A stretch of DNA of 24,780 bases from Gammaproteobacteria bacterium (GTDB taxonomy: Bacteria > Pseudomonadota > Gammaproteobacteria > Xanthomonadales > Xanthomonadaceae): positions 1-24,780 of the forward strand of contig JAPLSI010000279.1 of NCBI GenBank assembly GCA_026398715.1, in the 5' to 3' direction. The position numbers and the translations under genes were made by a program. Of this stretch, positions 15,895 through 23,875 are shown piece by piece; the stretch's first letter is position 1; each line of letters begins with the position of its first letter. The notes under the pieces are model-generated. The model did not search any database, was not told the origin of the DNA, and was given only the letters and a program-made list of their open reading frames with translations.

Positions 15895-17067
15895 TCAGTC
15901 GCCTGCCGCGCTGTGCAAGGGCTTGATGCTTCCCCAATGCTTGCAGCTGGGGCATTGCCAGTGGTGCGCGCGCGCACCGAAGCCGCAGCGCTGGCAGCGG
16001 TAACTATTGGTGCGCACGACCAGCTGGTCGGTGATCTGCTTGAGTGTGCGCAGGGATTCGGCCGGGTCATCCCCGGGGTTGTCGATGCTCAAGTCGATCA
16101 GCGCCGCCTCGCCGCGCACGGACGGGCGCTGCTGGAGCTGGCGGGCCAGGAAGGCCTGGGCCGGGCCGATGCCTTCGTCACGCTGGATCAGCTGCGCCAG
16201 CGCCAACACCGGGGACACGCCGGGATAGTGCTCGATCATTTCCTGCAGGAAGCCCCGGGCCCTCGCGGTTTCACCACGGCGCTCGTAACAGGCCAGCAAG
16301 GGGGCGAGGATTTCAGGCAGGAATTCAATGTCGTGGCGCGCCACCCGCTCGAAGGAGCGAATGGCTGCGGCGTCGTTGCCTTCGGCCAATTCCAGCCGAC
16401 CCTCGATCACACCGGCCCGGACGCTGTGGCTGTCGGCCGCGTAGGCGTTGCCGATTTCTTCGCGGGCCAGGTCGCTGCGATTCTCCAGGCGCGCCTTTTC
16501 CGCCAGCTCGCAATGAAAATGGGCGATAACCTTGCCCATCGGTTCGCCCGAGGTTTTCTCGTACTGGAGTGCGTGTTCGATCGCCTTGTACCAATCCCGC
16601 TCGAACTGGTAGATCGCTATCAGCTGGCGCAAAGCCTGCGGTGCATGAACGCCCATCTGGACCAGGTCGGTAAACAGCGTTTCGGCGCGATCGAGCAAGC
16701 CGGCGCGCATGTAATCCTCGCCCAGGGCCAGCACGGCGCGGGTCTTCTGTTCTTCGCTCAGGCCATGCCTGGCGACCAGGCTCTGGTGCATGCGGATCGC
16801 GCGATCCACCTCGCCGCGGCGGCGGAACAGGTGGCCGAGCGCAAACTGGGTCTCGACCGTGTCCTTGTCGACTTCCGCAATCTGCAGGAATATTTCAATC
16901 GCCTTGTCCTGCTGCTCGTTCAGCAGGTAGTTCAAGCCGCGGAAGTAGGTGTTGGACAATCGGGAGACGCGCGCGCCGCCCTTGATTTCGCCGCCGCGGC
17001 GCCCGGCCAGCCAACCTGCGGCCGCTGCCGCGGGGATAAGGAGAAGCCAGGCGGCGTGCGTCATCAT
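15895..17067 (-). CDS. lapB: LPS assembly protein LapB (YciM)
   Basis: LapB is an inner-membrane-anchored TPR protein. In E. coli it recruits FtsH to degrade LpxC and so limits lipid A synthesis, and it also acts at LPS transport. The 390-residue product has an N-terminal membrane anchor (about 5-22), then NTYFRGLNYLLNEQQDKAIEIF at about 40-61, which starts a long series of TPRs. A C-terminal rubredoxin-like metal site has Cys358, Cys361, Cys372 and Cys375 (CX2C-X10-CX2C), all four present. Two ATGs in tandem at 17067 and 17064 both overlap the lapA stop, and the next gene begins directly after its stop. lapA-lapB adjacency is conserved; the following glycan genes are not part of the E. coli arrangement. 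Confidence 0.96.
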   Translation of the reverse strand: MMTHAAWLLLIPAAAAAGWLAGRRGGEIKGGARVSRLSNTYFRGLNYLLNEQQDKAIEIFLQIAEVDKDTVETQFALGHLFRRRGEVDRAIRMHQSLVARHGLSEEQKTRAVLALGEDYMRAGLLDRAETLFTDLVQMGVHAPQALRQLIAIYQFERDWYKAIEHALQYEKTSGEPMGKVIAHFHCELAEKARLENRSDLAREEIGNAYAADSHSVRAGVIEGRLELAEGNDAAAIRSFERVARHDIEFLPEILAPLLACYERRGETARARGFLQEMIEHYPGVSPVLALAQLIQRDEGIGPAQAFLARQLQQRPSVRGEAALIDLSIDNPGDDPAESLRTLKQITDQLVVRTNSYRCQRCGFGARAHHWQCPSCKHWGSIKPLHSAAGD

Positions 17068-17348
17068 CGGAAGTCACCGCGATCGTTTGAGAGTTCAATG
17101 GCATCGGGCCCCGACTGGGTCCGTTGAGCGCGCCCCAGGCGCCTGCGCATCGGCCAGACCACGCCTGCGGTCACGGCTAACCCGCCCAGCAGGGCGCCGA
17201 GCAGCAACACAGTCAGAAGCACCAGGCCCAGGCGACCATCGAAGCTGCGGAACCACAGGTCGACGTGCACGGGCTGCCGGTTGAGCGCGCCGAAAATGAC
17301 GCCCATGGCGACGAAGCACAAGGCAATGAGGGATTTGATCAGGCGCAT
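17064..17348 (-). CDS. lapA: LPS assembly protein LapA (YciS, DUF1049)
   Basis: LapA is a small inner-membrane partner of LapB in control of LPS assembly. The 94-residue product has two membrane helices, about 3-20 (LIKSLIALCFVAMGVIFGALN) and 40-65 (LGLVLLTVLLLGALLGGLAV), separated by the family's typical short segment NRQPVHVDLWF. A basic C-terminal tail follows (PMRRRLGRAQR). Length fits the family (about 90-110). Its stop overlaps the lapB start by 4 nt. It lies 39 nt downstream of ihfB, so read-through from the rpsA-ihfB unit is plausible. Confidence 0.93.
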   Translation of the reverse strand: MRLIKSLIALCFVAMGVIFGALNRQPVHVDLWFRSFDGRLGLVLLTVLLLGALLGGLAVTAGVVWPMRRRLGRAQRTQSGPDAIELSNDRGDFR

Positions 17349-17387
17349 CGGCAGCCAGGACGGAATCGCCCGAACGGGGCGGAATTA

Positions 17388-17687
17388 TCAGCGCGGGGAA
17401 GGATCTTCGCCGCCATTGACGCGGTCGCGAAGTTCTTTGCCGGGCTTGAAATGGGGAACGTACTTTCCGGGCAGCGCCACGGAATCGCCGGTCTTGGGAT
17501 TGCGTCCCAGCCGTGGCGGGCGGAAGTGCAGGGAAAAACTGCCGAAGCCGCGAATCTCGATCCGTTCGCCTTCGGTCAACGCGTTGCTCATCATCTCGAG
17601 CAGTGTCTTGACTGCCATGTCCACGTCGTCGGACTTCAGGTGGCCCTGGCGCCGCGACAGTATCTCGATGAGTTCTGATTTGGTCAT
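17388..17687 (-). CDS. ihfB: Integration host factor subunit beta
   Basis: IhfB pairs with IhfA to make the sequence-specific DNA-bending protein IHF. From ATG 17687 the product is 99 residues, starting [10 protein letters not shown] as in other IhfB proteins. It has the signature [22 protein letters not shown] (about 46-67), including the arm Pro that intercalates into DNA, and ends with [15 protein letters not shown] reject the longer GTG start at 17714, which adds nine non-conserved residues. It lies directly downstream of rpsA, as in E. coli and Pseudomonas, with a strong hairpin between the two. Confidence 0.96.
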   Translation of the reverse strand: MTKSELIEILSRRQGHLKSDDVDMAVKTLLEMMSNALTEGERIEIRGFGSFSLHFRPPRLGRNPKTGDSVALPGKYVPHFKPGKELRDRVNGGEDPSPR

Positions 17688-17720
17688 GTCAGCTACGCGT
17701 CTCGGGTGTGTCACGCAAGA

Positions 17721-17748
17721 ACATGGCCCGGGCGAACCCGGGCCATGT
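17721..17748 (-). terminator. 12-bp perfect hairpin between rpsA and ihfB
   Basis: ACATGGCCCGGG and CCCGGGCCATGT form a perfect 12-bp stem. Read in the direction of transcription the loop is TTCG. It starts 8 nt after the rpsA stop. The sequence after the stem (TCTTGCG) has only a poor T run, so it may be a partial terminator or attenuator, or an mRNA 3'-end stabiliser that separates rpsA from ihfB expression. Confidence 0.7.
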
Positions 17749-17756
17749 CGTATCGC

Positions 17757-19439
17757 TTACTCGCCCTTGTTGAGCTGCTCACGCAGCAAGGCGCCGAGCT
17801 TGGTGGTGCCGCTGGAGGCGTCGGATGCCTTGTTGACCTCGGCCATCGACTCGGCAACGTCTGCCTCGTCCTTGGCGCGGATCGACAACTGCATGACGCG
17901 GCCCTTGCGGTCCATGCCCATGTACTTGGCTTCAACGGTATCGCCGACCTTCAGGTGCTGGGTTGCATCTTCCACGCGCTCCTTGGCGATGTCGCTGGCG
18001 CGGACATAACCTTCGATGCCATCGGGAAGTGCAATCGTCGCGCCCTTGGCGTCCACTTCGCGAACGATGCCGGTAACGATGGCGCCCTTCTGCGTGGTGG
18101 CCATGTAGGTGCCGATCGGATCCTGCTCCATCTGCTTGACGCCCAGCGAGATGCGTTCGCGTTCCGGGTCAACGGCAAGCACGACGGCTTCCAGCGTGTC
18201 GCCCTTCTTGTAGTTGCGCACGATGTCTTCGCCAGTGGTGTTCCAGCTGATGTCGGACAGGTGCACCAGGCCGTCGATACCGCCGTCCAGGCCGATGAAG
18301 ATGCCGAAGTCGGTGATCGATTTGATCTGGCCGGAAACCTTGTCGCCCTTCTTGAAGATGGCGGCAAACGCTTCCCACGGATTGGACACGCACTGCTTGA
18401 TGCCCAGCGAGATGCGGCGACGCTCTGCGTCCACGTCCAGCACCATCACTTCGACATCGTCGCCGAGCTGCACGACCTTGGACGGGTTGACGTTCTTGTT
18501 GGTCCAGTCCATCTCGGACACGTGGACCAGGCCTTCCACGCCCGGCTCGATTTCGACGAACGCGCCGTAATCGGTGACGTTGGAAACCTTGCCGACCAGA
18601 CGCGCGCCGGTCGGGTAACGACGGGCGATGTTGTCCCACGGATCTTCGCCGAGCTGCTTGAGACCGAGCGAAACGCGGTTGCGCTCGCGGTCGTACTTGA
18701 GCACGCGGACCTGCAGTTCTTCGCCAACGTTGACGACTTCGGACGGATGGCGCACGCGCTTCCAGGCCATGTCGGTGATGTGCAGCAGGCCGTCGATGCC
18801 GCCGAGGTCCACGAACGCGCCGTAATCGGTGAGGTTCTTGACCACGCCGGTGACGATGGCGCCTTCCTGCAAACGCTCGAGCATCTGCTCGCGCTCGACG
18901 CTGTTTTCGCTTTCGACCACGGCGCGGCGCGAAACCACGACGTTATTGCGCTTGCGATCGAGCTTGATGATCTTGAACTCGAGTTCCTTGCCTTCTAGGT
19001 AGCCGGGATCGCGCACGGGGCGCACATCGACCAGGGAACCGGGCAAGAAGGCGCGGACGTCGCGGATGTCGACGGTGAAACCGCCCTTGACCTTGCCGCT
19101 GATGCGGCCGGTGACGATCTCGCCAGCTTCCATCGAGGTCTCGAGTTCGTCCCAGACCATGGCGCGCTTGGCTTTCTCGCGCGACAGCACGGTTTCGCCA
19201 AAGCCATTTTCCAGGGATTCCAGCGCCACCTTCACGGTGTCGCCGACGGCGACTTCGAGCTCGCCTGCTTCGTTACGGAACTGCTCGATCGGGACAACGC
19301 CTTCGGACTTCAGGCCGGCGTTGATGACCACCATGTCGGAGCGGATCTCGACCACGATGCCGGAAACGATGGCGCCGGGCTTGAGCTTGACGAGGGCGAT
19401 CTGGCTCTGTTCGAACAGTTCAGCAAATGATTCGGTCAT
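17757..19439 (-). CDS. rpsA: 30S ribosomal protein S1
   Basis: S1 is the large 30S protein that binds mRNA leaders and helps translation start. The 560-residue product has six S1/OB repeats at about 20-88, 105-173, 190-262, 277-349, 364-435 and 450-522. Repeats 3-5 carry the near-identical core DYGAFV/DFGIFI with GLVH-S, as expected for the RNA-binding domains. I chose ATG 19439 ([10 protein letters not shown], conserved N-terminus); in-frame codons upstream to 19487 encode a non-conserved stretch. The 150-nt gap to cmk (19440-19589) has no gene; it should contain the rpsA leader, but I see no convincing promoter. A strong hairpin follows the stop. Confidence 0.98.
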   Translation of the reverse strand: MTESFAELFEQSQIALVKLKPGAIVSGIVVEIRSDMVVINAGLKSEGVVPIEQFRNEAGELEVAVGDTVKVALESLENGFGETVLSREKAKRAMVWDELETSMEAGEIVTGRISGKVKGGFTVDIRDVRAFLPGSLVDVRPVRDPGYLEGKELEFKIIKLDRKRNNVVVSRRAVVESENSVEREQMLERLQEGAIVTGVVKNLTDYGAFVDLGGIDGLLHITDMAWKRVRHPSEVVNVGEELQVRVLKYDRERNRVSLGLKQLGEDPWDNIARRYPTGARLVGKVSNVTDYGAFVEIEPGVEGLVHVSEMDWTNKNVNPSKVVQLGDDVEVMVLDVDAERRRISLGIKQCVSNPWEAFAAIFKKGDKVSGQIKSITDFGIFIGLDGGIDGLVHLSDISWNTTGEDIVRNYKKGDTLEAVVLAVDPERERISLGVKQMEQDPIGTYMATTQKGAIVTGIVREVDAKGATIALPDGIEGYVRASDIAKERVEDATQHLKVGDTVEAKYMGMDRKGRVMQLSIRAKDEADVAESMAEVNKASDASSGTTKLGALLREQLNKGE

Positions 19440-19589
19440 TGTTGTTTCTCGGTTGAACACACGGGCTGGCGGCTTGGCCGGGCCCACCTGTTGTGCGCAG
19501 TTGCGCGTGGATGATCCCGCGGCGGATGCCGTGGGGGTTTTCTGCCTGGGAAAGCGCCCCCGGTCGGGAGCGGACGATGGAAACGAAAA

Positions 19590-20276
19590 CTAGCGGGGCT
19601 GCAGGGAAGCCGGCAGCACCGCAAGTACACGTTCGATCACCTCGGTGATCGGCACGCCAGTGGAATCCAGGATCACCGCATCGGGTGCGGGTTTCAGGGG
19701 TGCCACGGCACGTCCGGCATCGCGCTCGTCACGAGCGGCGATTTCGTGCAGCAGACTGTCAAGATTAACGGAAACCCCTTTGTCTTTCAACTGCTTATAG
19801 CGTCTTTTTGCCCTTTCGGCTGCGCTTGCCGTCAGGAAGACCTTGTAGGGGGCGTCGGGGAAGATCACCGTCCCCATGTCCCGGCCGTCGGCGACCAGGC
19901 CGGGCTTGGTCCGGAACCTGAGCTGCAGGTCCACCAGGGCGGCCCGCACCGGCGGGTGCGCGGCGATGGCCGAGGCGGCGGCGCCGGCTGACTCCGTGCG
20001 CAGGGACCGCGTGGCGTCCTTGTCGTTGACGATGACGTGGGGTTCGCCCTCGCCGTCGGTTATGAAACGGATCTGGGTCCGGGCGGCGCAAGCGGCAATG
20101 GATTCGCCATCGCTCAGGTCGAGCCCCTCCCAGGCGGCCGCGAGGCCGACGGCTCGATAGATGGCGCCCGAGTCGAGGTAGTGCCAGCCCAGCCGCTGGG
20201 CCACGGCCCTGCTGATGGTGCCCTTGCCGGACCCGGAGGGGCCATCAATGGTAAGTACGGGAATGGGGTGGGTCAT
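19590..20276 (-). CDS. cmk: Cytidylate kinase
   Basis: Cmk phosphorylates CMP and dCMP to the diphosphates using ATP. From ATG 20276 the product is 228 residues, starting [20 protein letters not shown] with the P-loop at 12-19. DSGAIYRAV follows, then [15 protein letters not shown] near 130, and the LID-type region [12 protein letters not shown]. Length agrees with the family (about 225-230). Upstream in-frame codons to 20450 overlap aroA and are not conserved, so I reject them. It lies 55 nt after aroA and 150 nt before rpsA, the standard aroA-cmk-rpsA order. Confidence 0.97.
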   Translation of the reverse strand: MTHPIPVLTIDGPSGSGKGTISRAVAQRLGWHYLDSGAIYRAVGLAAAWEGLDLSDGESIAACAARTQIRFITDGEGEPHVIVNDKDATRSLRTESAGAAASAIAAHPPVRAALVDLQLRFRTKPGLVADGRDMGTVIFPDAPYKVFLTASAAERAKRRYKQLKDKGVSVNLDSLLHEIAARDERDAGRAVAPLKPAPDAVILDSTGVPITEVIERVLAVLPASLQPR

Positions 20277-20331
20277 GACGCTTGGATTGTATCCGTTGCG
20301 CTGGCCGTCGCAGAGGTGCGATTTCGCCCGG

Positions 20332-21636
20332 TCAAAGCCTGCGAACCGAAAAACCGCAGTCGGAGGCCGTCTGCAGGAACCCGGGGAAGGAGGTATCGAC
20401 GTTCGCGCAGTCGAGGATTTCGACGTCGCCCGAGGCCATTTGTCCGGCAATGGCCAGGCTCATGGCAATCCGGTGGTCGCCGTGGCTGTCGACACGGCCG
20501 CCGTGGAGTGTCCCGCCCTCGATCACGGCGCCGTCGGGCGATTCCTCGAGTTTGCAGCCCAGGATGACCAGGGCCTTGCTCATCACGGCAAGGCGATCGG
20601 ACTCCTTCACGCGCAGCTCGGCCACGCCCTCGATGCGGGTCACCCCGGTGGCCAGCGCGGCCGCGACGAACAGGGCCGGGAACTCGTCGATCATGTCCGG
20701 GACCAGTCCGACAGGAATGGTGACTCCGCGAAGGGGCGCGTAACACACGCGAAGGTCCGCGACCGGTTCACCGCCCTCCTCGCCCGCGCCTTCCTCGGAG
20801 ATGCTTGCGCCCATCAGTCGCAACGCCGCCAGCAGGCCGGTACGCCGGGGATTCATCCCGACCCGGCGGATGACCAGGTCGGAACCAGGGACCACGCAGG
20901 CGGCAACCAGGAAGAATGCAGCCGAGGAAAAATCGCTCGGGACATTCACGTCGGTCGCCTTCAGGCGGCCTCCACCCTCGATGCTCGCGAATCCGGGCCT
21001 GAAGCGGACGGGATATCCAAAGGCCGCCAGCATGCGCTCGGTGTAATCGCGGGTCGGTTGCGGTTCGATCACGGTGGTCTCGCCGCGGGCATAAAGCCCG
21101 GCAAGAAGCGTCGCGGATTTGACCTGGGCGCTTGCAACAGGACATTCATAATCAATGGCTTGAAGACCATTGCTAATGTTGATTGTAAGCGGCGGCAACC
21201 CGCCTTCCCGCGTCTCGATCCGGGCGCCCATGCGTCCGAGCGGGGCAGTTACCCGGCCCATCGGCCGACGCGACAAGGAAGCGTCGCCCACCAGGCGGCT
21301 GGGAAACGACTGACCTGCCAGCAATCCGGCCAGCAGGCGCATGCCCGTTCCGGCATTTCCACAATCCAGGTCCGAGTCGACGCCCTTCAGCCCGTGCAGG
21401 CCAACGCCGTGGACGATTCGCTCGCCCGGCCCCGGCGTCTCGATCCGCACGCCCAACTGTTGCAGGATGCGCGCGGTGGCGCGGGTGTCCTCGCCCTCGA
21501 GGAAGCCCCTGATCCTCGACGTTCCATCGGCGATGGCCGCGAGCATCAGTGCCCGGTGCGAAATCGACTTGTCGCCCGGAACCGCGATGACGCCGCTGAG
21601 CGGGCGGCCAGTCGATGCCTTCCAGTCCAGGCGCAT
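20332..21636 (-). CDS. aroA: 3-phosphoshikimate 1-carboxyvinyltransferase (EPSP synthase), class II-like
   Basis: AroA joins shikimate-3-phosphate and PEP in the sixth step of the shikimate pathway. The 434-residue product has GDKSISHR at 21-28, [10 protein letters not shown] at 93-102, [13 protein letters not shown] near 119-131, [14 protein letters not shown] near 168-181, [33 protein letters not shown] and GDHRIAMS. Several of these ([30 protein letters not shown]) look more like the class II enzymes, such as Agrobacterium CP4, than E. coli AroA. The position of the CP4 tolerance Ala is Gly96 here, while the position of E. coli Pro101 is Leu101. The ATG overlaps the hisC stop by 1 nt (TAATG), so translation is coupled. 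Confidence 0.97.
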   Translation of the reverse strand: MRLDWKASTGRPLSGVIAVPGDKSISHRALMLAAIADGTSRIRGFLEGEDTRATARILQQLGVRIETPGPGERIVHGVGLHGLKGVDSDLDCGNAGTGMRLLAGLLAGQSFPSRLVGDASLSRRPMGRVTAPLGRMGARIETREGGLPPLTINISNGLQAIDYECPVASAQVKSATLLAGLYARGETTVIEPQPTRDYTERMLAAFGYPVRFRPGFASIEGGGRLKATDVNVPSDFSSAAFFLVAACVVPGSDLVIRRVGMNPRRTGLLAALRLMGASISEEGAGEEGGEPVADLRVCYAPLRGVTIPVGLVPDMIDEFPALFVAAALATGVTRIEGVAELRVKESDRLAVMSKALVILGCKLEESPDGAVIEGGTLHGGRVDSHGDHRIAMSLAIAGQMASGDVEILDCANVDTSFPGFLQTASDCGFSVRRL

Positions 21637-22754
21637 TACAGGACCTCGTCCAGCACAGCCAGCATCCGCTGGTTGTCTGCGCGCAACCCCACCGTGATGC
21701 GCAGGCAGTTGCCAAGGCCATAGCCGGCCATCGGCCGCAGCACGATGCCCTTGTGGACCAGCCGCGCTTCGATTTCGCCAGCGTCGCGCCCGAAATCAAC
21801 GAGCAGGAAATTGGTTTGCGAGGGTCCGACCAGGAGGCCGCGCACGCGCAGCTCATTCGCCAGCCAATCGCGCTCGGCGGCGTTCGCCGAACGAACCGAG
21901 TCCAGGTGCGCCTGGTCCGACACGGAAGCAGCGGCAGCGGCCAAGCCCGGGATACCGACGTTGAACGATTCGCGAACGCGCTCCATGACGGCAACGAGGT
22001 CGCGGTGGGCGCAGGCGTAGCCAACCCGCAATCCGGCCAACCCATGCGCCTTGGAGAACGTCCGCATCACGACCAGGTTTGGAAAACGGTCCAGCAGGCC
22101 CACTGCAGACACCAGGCCTGGCGTGGTCGAGAACTCGATGTAGGCCTCGTCGACCACGACCAGGACATCGGGCCGGACCGATCCGAGGAAGCCGGCCAGC
22201 GCTGCCGTTGAAAACCACGTCCCCGAAGGATTGTTCGGATTGGCCAGGTACACCAACTGCGTGTCGGCGTCGATCGCCGCAGCAATGGCGTCCAGGTCGT
22301 GGCCGCGCGGCATCGCCGAATCCAGCGGCAGCGCTGGGGCGCGAAACAGCCGGGCGCCGGCGGCCTGCGCTGCGATGGCGTAGACCGCAAAACCATATTC
22401 CGAGGCAACAACGCCCGCGTCCGGCCCGGAAAAGACCTGCGCGACCATCATCAGCAATTCATGCGATCCGTTGCCCAGCATCAACTGGGACGGGTCGAGT
22501 TGCAGTCGCTCCGCCAGCACGGACTTCAGCTGCGAACCCAGGGGATCGGGGTATCGGTGCAGGCTTGCAATGCAATCGCTTACCGCCTGTACCGCCTGCG
22601 GGCTCGGCCCGAACGGACTCTCGTTCGAACCCAGCTCGACCAGGGCGCCACCAGGAAATTTGGCCCGCAGCGCGACGATGTCGTGGCCGGGGTCGTAGGC
22701 GCGGAGTCTGCGGATGCCGCCCCGCGCCATGGCCTCGAAATCGGGACTGCGCAT
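21636..22754 (-). CDS. hisC: Histidinol-phosphate/aromatic aminotransferase HisC
   Basis: This PLP enzyme belongs to the HisC family. From ATG 22754 the 372-residue product has the substrate/cofactor motifs SNESPFGPS near 43-51, ANPNNPSGT at 171-179, DEAYIEF at 202-208, the PLP-binding Lys235 in TFSKAHGLAGLRVGY, and a C-terminal CLRITVG with the carboxylate-binding Arg. It lies between pheA (2-nt gap) and aroA (1-nt overlap), so it probably transaminates phenylpyruvate or prephenate/arogenate as well as, or instead of, histidinol phosphate, as proposed for hisC copies in the Pseudomonas supraoperon. In-frame codons upstream to 22889 overlap pheA and are not part of the gene. Substrate choice is inferred from context. 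Confidence 0.93.
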   Translation of the reverse strand: MRSPDFEAMARGGIRRLRAYDPGHDIVALRAKFPGGALVELGSNESPFGPSPQAVQAVSDCIASLHRYPDPLGSQLKSVLAERLQLDPSQLMLGNGSHELLMMVAQVFSGPDAGVVASEYGFAVYAIAAQAAGARLFRAPALPLDSAMPRGHDLDAIAAAIDADTQLVYLANPNNPSGTWFSTAALAGFLGSVRPDVLVVVDEAYIEFSTTPGLVSAVGLLDRFPNLVVMRTFSKAHGLAGLRVGYACAHRDLVAVMERVRESFNVGIPGLAAAAASVSDQAHLDSVRSANAAERDWLANELRVRGLLVGPSQTNFLLVDFGRDAGEIEARLVHKGIVLRPMAGYGLGNCLRITVGLRADNQRMLAVLDEVL

Positions 22755-22756
22755 CG

Positions 22757-23872
22757 TCAGAGCAACGCCACCGGGTACGAACCGAGGATCTTCACGTCCG
22801 CGGCATACTCGCCCAGCTCGGCGATCGCCCGCTTCACCGGTTCGTCGTCCACGTGGCCAGCCACGTCGATGAAGAACGCGTACTGCCACAAGCCCGCGTG
22901 CGAAGGCCGCGACTCGATGCGGTTCATGCTGATGCCATGCTTGGCGAAGGGACTGAGCACGTTGTACAGCGCCCCGGGCTGGTCGCGGACGAACACCAGC
23001 AACGACGTGCGGTCGTGGCCCGAGGCGTTGAACAACTCGCGACCCAGCACCAGGAAACGCGTCGTATTGTCCTGGCGGTCCTGGATGGGGCCCGCAACGG
23101 TCTTCAGGCCGTACACATGCCCTGCCGATTCGCCGGCGATGGCAGCGGCATCATCGGCGTTGCGGGCACGGCGGGCGGCTTCGGCATTGCTGGAAACCGC
23201 GATCTTCTCCGCATGTGGAAGGTGCTGGCGCAGCCACGCCTTGCACTGGGCGAGCGACATCGCGTGCGAATAGACCCGCTCGATGTCCTCAAGCCGACCC
23301 GTTCGCGACAGCAGGAACTGGTGGACATGAAGTTCAACCTCACCGCATATCTTCAGGCTGGACGTCAGGAACATGTCCAGCGTCGACTGGATGGTGCCCT
23401 GGCCCGAATTTTCCACCGGCACCACGCCGAAGTCGGCATGCCCGGCCTCGACCTCCTGGAAAACCTCCTCGATGCTCGACAAGGGCAGGCCCCGGGCCGA
23501 GTGGCCGAAGTGCTTGATCAGCGCCTGCTGCGAAAACGTGCCCTCGGGCCCGAGGAAGCCGACTTTCAATGGCTCTTGCTGCGCGAGGCAGGCGGACATG
23601 ATTTCGCGGAAAAGGCGCAGCAGGACTTCATCGGCAAGCGGGCCGTCGTTGCGGTCGAGCACCTTGCGCAGCACCTGCGCCTCGCGCTCGGGCCGGTAGT
23701 AGTCGATGGCGGCCTTCAACGGGCCCTTGGCCTTGCCGACGCGCTGCGCCCAGCCGGCGCGTTCCGCGATCAGCTTCTGGATCTGCTGGTCGATGCCATC
23801 GATACGCTCGCGCGCTTCAGCCAGCGCAGGCGTGGGTGGGGTGGGTGGTTTCTTGCCGCCGCGCGTAGGCAT
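22757..23872 (-). CDS. pheA: Bifunctional chorismate mutase/prephenate dehydratase (P-protein)
   Basis: PheA turns chorismate into prephenate and then phenylpyruvate, committing carbon to phenylalanine. The 371-residue product has an AroQ-type mutase domain at about 16-100 (ARERIDGIDQQIQKLIAERAGWAQRVGKAK, then YYRPEREAQVLRK). The dehydratase domain covers 102-280 (VGFLGPEGTFSQQAL, TTRF at 270-273), and an ACT regulatory domain covers 287-368 (DQPGAL at 297-302, ESRP at 320-323). Phe feedback inhibition is expected from the ACT motifs. The conserved PVENSTEG loop reads PVENSGQG at 152-159, a change beside the active site. A Pro/Thr/Lys-rich N-terminal 15 residues are extra. The ATG lies 3 nt after serC and hisC starts 2 nt after the stop. 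Confidence 0.96.
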   Translation of the reverse strand: MPTRGGKKPPTPPTPALAEARERIDGIDQQIQKLIAERAGWAQRVGKAKGPLKAAIDYYRPEREAQVLRKVLDRNDGPLADEVLLRLFREIMSACLAQQEPLKVGFLGPEGTFSQQALIKHFGHSARGLPLSSIEEVFQEVEAGHADFGVVPVENSGQGTIQSTLDMFLTSSLKICGEVELHVHQFLLSRTGRLEDIERVYSHAMSLAQCKAWLRQHLPHAEKIAVSSNAEAARRARNADDAAAIAGESAGHVYGLKTVAGPIQDRQDNTTRFLVLGRELFNASGHDRTSLLVFVRDQPGALYNVLSPFAKHGISMNRIESRPSHAGLWQYAFFIDVAGHVDDEPVKRAIAELGEYAADVKILGSYPVALL

Positions 23873-23875
23873 GGT

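Noticed and set aside
15685..17127. A 480-codon open frame on the plus strand opposite lapB
   Set aside because: Antisense shadow; lapB has a complete TPR and metal-site pattern.
17706..18998. A 430-codon open frame on the plus strand opposite rpsA
   Set aside because: Antisense shadow produced by repeated S1 domains and codon bias.
19440..19487. Longer N-terminus of ribosomal protein S1
   Set aside because: Conserved S1 proteins begin at [10 protein letters not shown]; the upstream residues are Pro/Arg-rich and not conserved.
20215..21723. A 502-codon open frame on the plus strand opposite aroA and cmk
   Set aside because: Antisense shadow with no motif; aroA and cmk are unambiguous.
22755..22889. 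Longer N-terminus of HisC overlapping pheA
   Set aside because: It would overlap the pheA ACT-domain coding region by over 130 nt, and the residues do not resemble HisC.
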